Below are positions 62,905 to 64,000 of a stretch of 64,000 nucleotides of DNA, in pieces. How positions within the stretch are numbered: the stretch's first letter is position 1; each line of letters starts with the position of its first letter. Location: contig NC_092354.1 of NCBI RefSeq assembly GCF_963676685.1, forward strand, positions 16,498,746 to 16,562,745, in the 5' to 3' direction. The translations under genes and the position numbers were made by a program. Under the pieces are notes generated by a model, which saw nothing but the letters and a program-made list of their open reading frames with translations, was not told the DNA's origin and ran no database searches. Source of the stretch: Mytilus edulis. Lineage: Eukaryota > Mollusca > Bivalvia > Mytilida > Mytilidae.

Positions 62905-63480
62905 AATCACATTGGGTACCAATTGCGCTCAAACTTGCAGATTTGTTTTTGTATGGCTATGAAGCAGAATTTATCCAAGGGCTTGTATAGAAAGGAGAAA
63001 AGAAATTAGCCCAGTCTTTCAATTTCACCTTTCGGTATATTGATGATGTACTGTCTCTTAATAATAATAAATTCAGTAATCACTTACATTTAATATATCG
63101 AAATGAACTTGAAATTAAAGATATTACCGACACAGATAAATTTGCTTCATATTTAGACCTTTTTCTCGAAATGACTACTGATGGTAGGTTGAATACCAAA
63201 ATTTATGACAAACGCAATGATTTTAGTTTTTCTATAGTCAACTTTCCATTTCTGTGTAGTATATGTGTCTCAATTGATACGTTACTCTAGAGCTAGCTCA
63301 AAATACGTTGATTTTGTTGAACGAGGAATACTGCTTTCTCAACAGTTGCTAAGACAGGGCTATGAATCAATCAAATTAAGGTCATCCCTCAAGAAATTTT
63401 ACTGTCGCCATCATGAGCTGATTGGCCATTATGACAAAAGTGTGTCAGAAATCATATCAGATATTCTTCCTCAGTCATAA
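62905..63480 (+). pseudogene. Reverse-transcriptase relic with YIDD motif
   Basis: After GTNCA and a frameshift near 62930, the frame reads LADLFLYGYEAEFIQG, a stop, then QSFNFTFRYIDDVLSLNNNK, with the catalytic YIDD of reverse transcriptases. It goes on to KFASYLDLFLEMTTDGRLNT and KRNDFSFSIVNFPFLCS. A second frameshift near 63260 moves to MSQLIRYSRASSKYVDFVER, KLRSSLKKFYCRHHELIGHY and a stop at 63478. It belongs to the same family as 20985-21265. The closest group from memory is Penelope-like, but that needs a search. Non-functional. Confidence 0.78.
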
Positions 63481-63534
63481 TAACCTTCCATCTTTATCAA
63501 ACTGAACAAAGAAATAACACCACGGGTGCCGTAT

Positions 63535-63735
63535 ACGGTGCAGGAAATGCTTACCCTTCCGGAGCACCTGATTTCACTCACGGTTTTTAGTGGAGTTCGT
63601 GTTGTTTCTTGTTTATTATTTATAACTGTTGGTGTAAATGTCCTTTGGATTTGTGAATCTTTGTTTACTCCTTGGTTTTGATTGTTATTGTCTAATAGTA
63701 ATCCTTTGTACGTAGCAATTTGCACACTGTTTTAG
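63535..63735 (+). repeat. CCATGGCTAA-family copy, diverged
   Basis: Reads GCTTACCCTTCCGGAGCACC and TTTTTAGTGGAGTTCGTGTT. It follows the RT relic directly, which may mean that this dispersed family is the 3' end of that retroelement. Confidence 0.6.
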
Positions 63736-64000
63736 CACATTTCTTTCAATATTTTACAGCGATTTTTAATATCTTGCCCGAACTGTTAAATTAAAAACTT
63801 TGATTTTGAGAAACTAGACACTGTCGGATTAAAGGACGAGCTAGGTTAATTCAAACTTGTTGACGCACACTGTAGTAAAAATATTAGAGCGAAGCGTTGT
63901 TTCAATAATCTGTATATGACACATGTTTAGTTATGTTCAGTCCTTAAGTCAAAAATGAAAACAACACGTTTCAAATTTCATGCGTCCGAAGCGCTTTTTC
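63736..64000. other. Intergenic to the window end, nothing recognised
   Basis: No open frame or repeat recognised. Confidence 0.5.

Overview
The window looks like nuclear DNA of a bivalve mollusc, most likely a mussel (Mytilus-type). It is AT-rich and intron-rich, with dense families of short dispersed repeats. One ends in a motif reading GGCAATCATACCACATCTTC that I associate, from memory, with Mytilus genomes. There is no bacterial-style gene packing, rRNA, recognisable tRNA or CRISPR array. The species call is inference.

The main content is a tandem pair of paralogous protein-coding genes on the + strand, each with five coding exons and one 3'UTR exon. Gene A has its TATA box at 14789, ATG at 14901, stop at 23006 and poly(A) signal at 24386. 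Gene B has its TATA box at 41848, ATG at 41896, stop at 47376 and poly(A) signal at 48556. Both predict 144-residue secreted proteins with the same layout: signal peptide, short acidic spacer, eight-cysteine WAP domain on its own exon, six-cysteine antistasin-like domain on its own exon, and a basic C-terminal tail. WAP and antistasin are both serine-protease-inhibitor folds, so the likely role is a small secreted inhibitor (defence, haemolymph, shell or byssus matrix). Exon phases match exactly between the copies and both domain exons are symmetric 1-1, so the pair arose by duplication. Intron 4 of gene A carries a five-unit tandem array of about 150 bp in which part of the antistasin exon and its splice donor is repeated. 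Gene B keeps an eroded version of this array and also a broken second copy of its exon 2.

Nearly everything else is mobile or tandem DNA. 0-12 kb: a deleted hAT transposon with a decayed transposase (2213-3547), a 95-bp and a 142-bp tandem array, GCGCC-rich and palindromic mini-elements. 12-14 kb: the 3' part of a non-LTR retrotransposon, then a 447-bp palindrome. 14-25 kb: gene A, whose introns hold a deleted Mutator-like element with a FLYWCH zinc finger and a clean 8-bp target duplication, a reverse-transcriptase fragment and several MITEs. 25-41 kb: a 1.8-kb element with terminal inverted repeats, two 30-bp minisatellites, and intergenic repeats. 41-49 kb: gene B. 49-64 kb: more dispersed repeats, a (CT)n tract of about 130 bp, a 39-bp minisatellite and a second reverse-transcriptase relic.

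Two small repeat families stand out. One is a roughly 180-bp TA-flanked MITE present 11 times in two subfamilies, with two copies lying within about 35 bp of splice acceptors of gene A. The other is a very small (65-69 bp) imperfect palindrome with exact 9-10 bp target duplications at three sites. All coordinates were read by eye; repeat-family edges are approximate.
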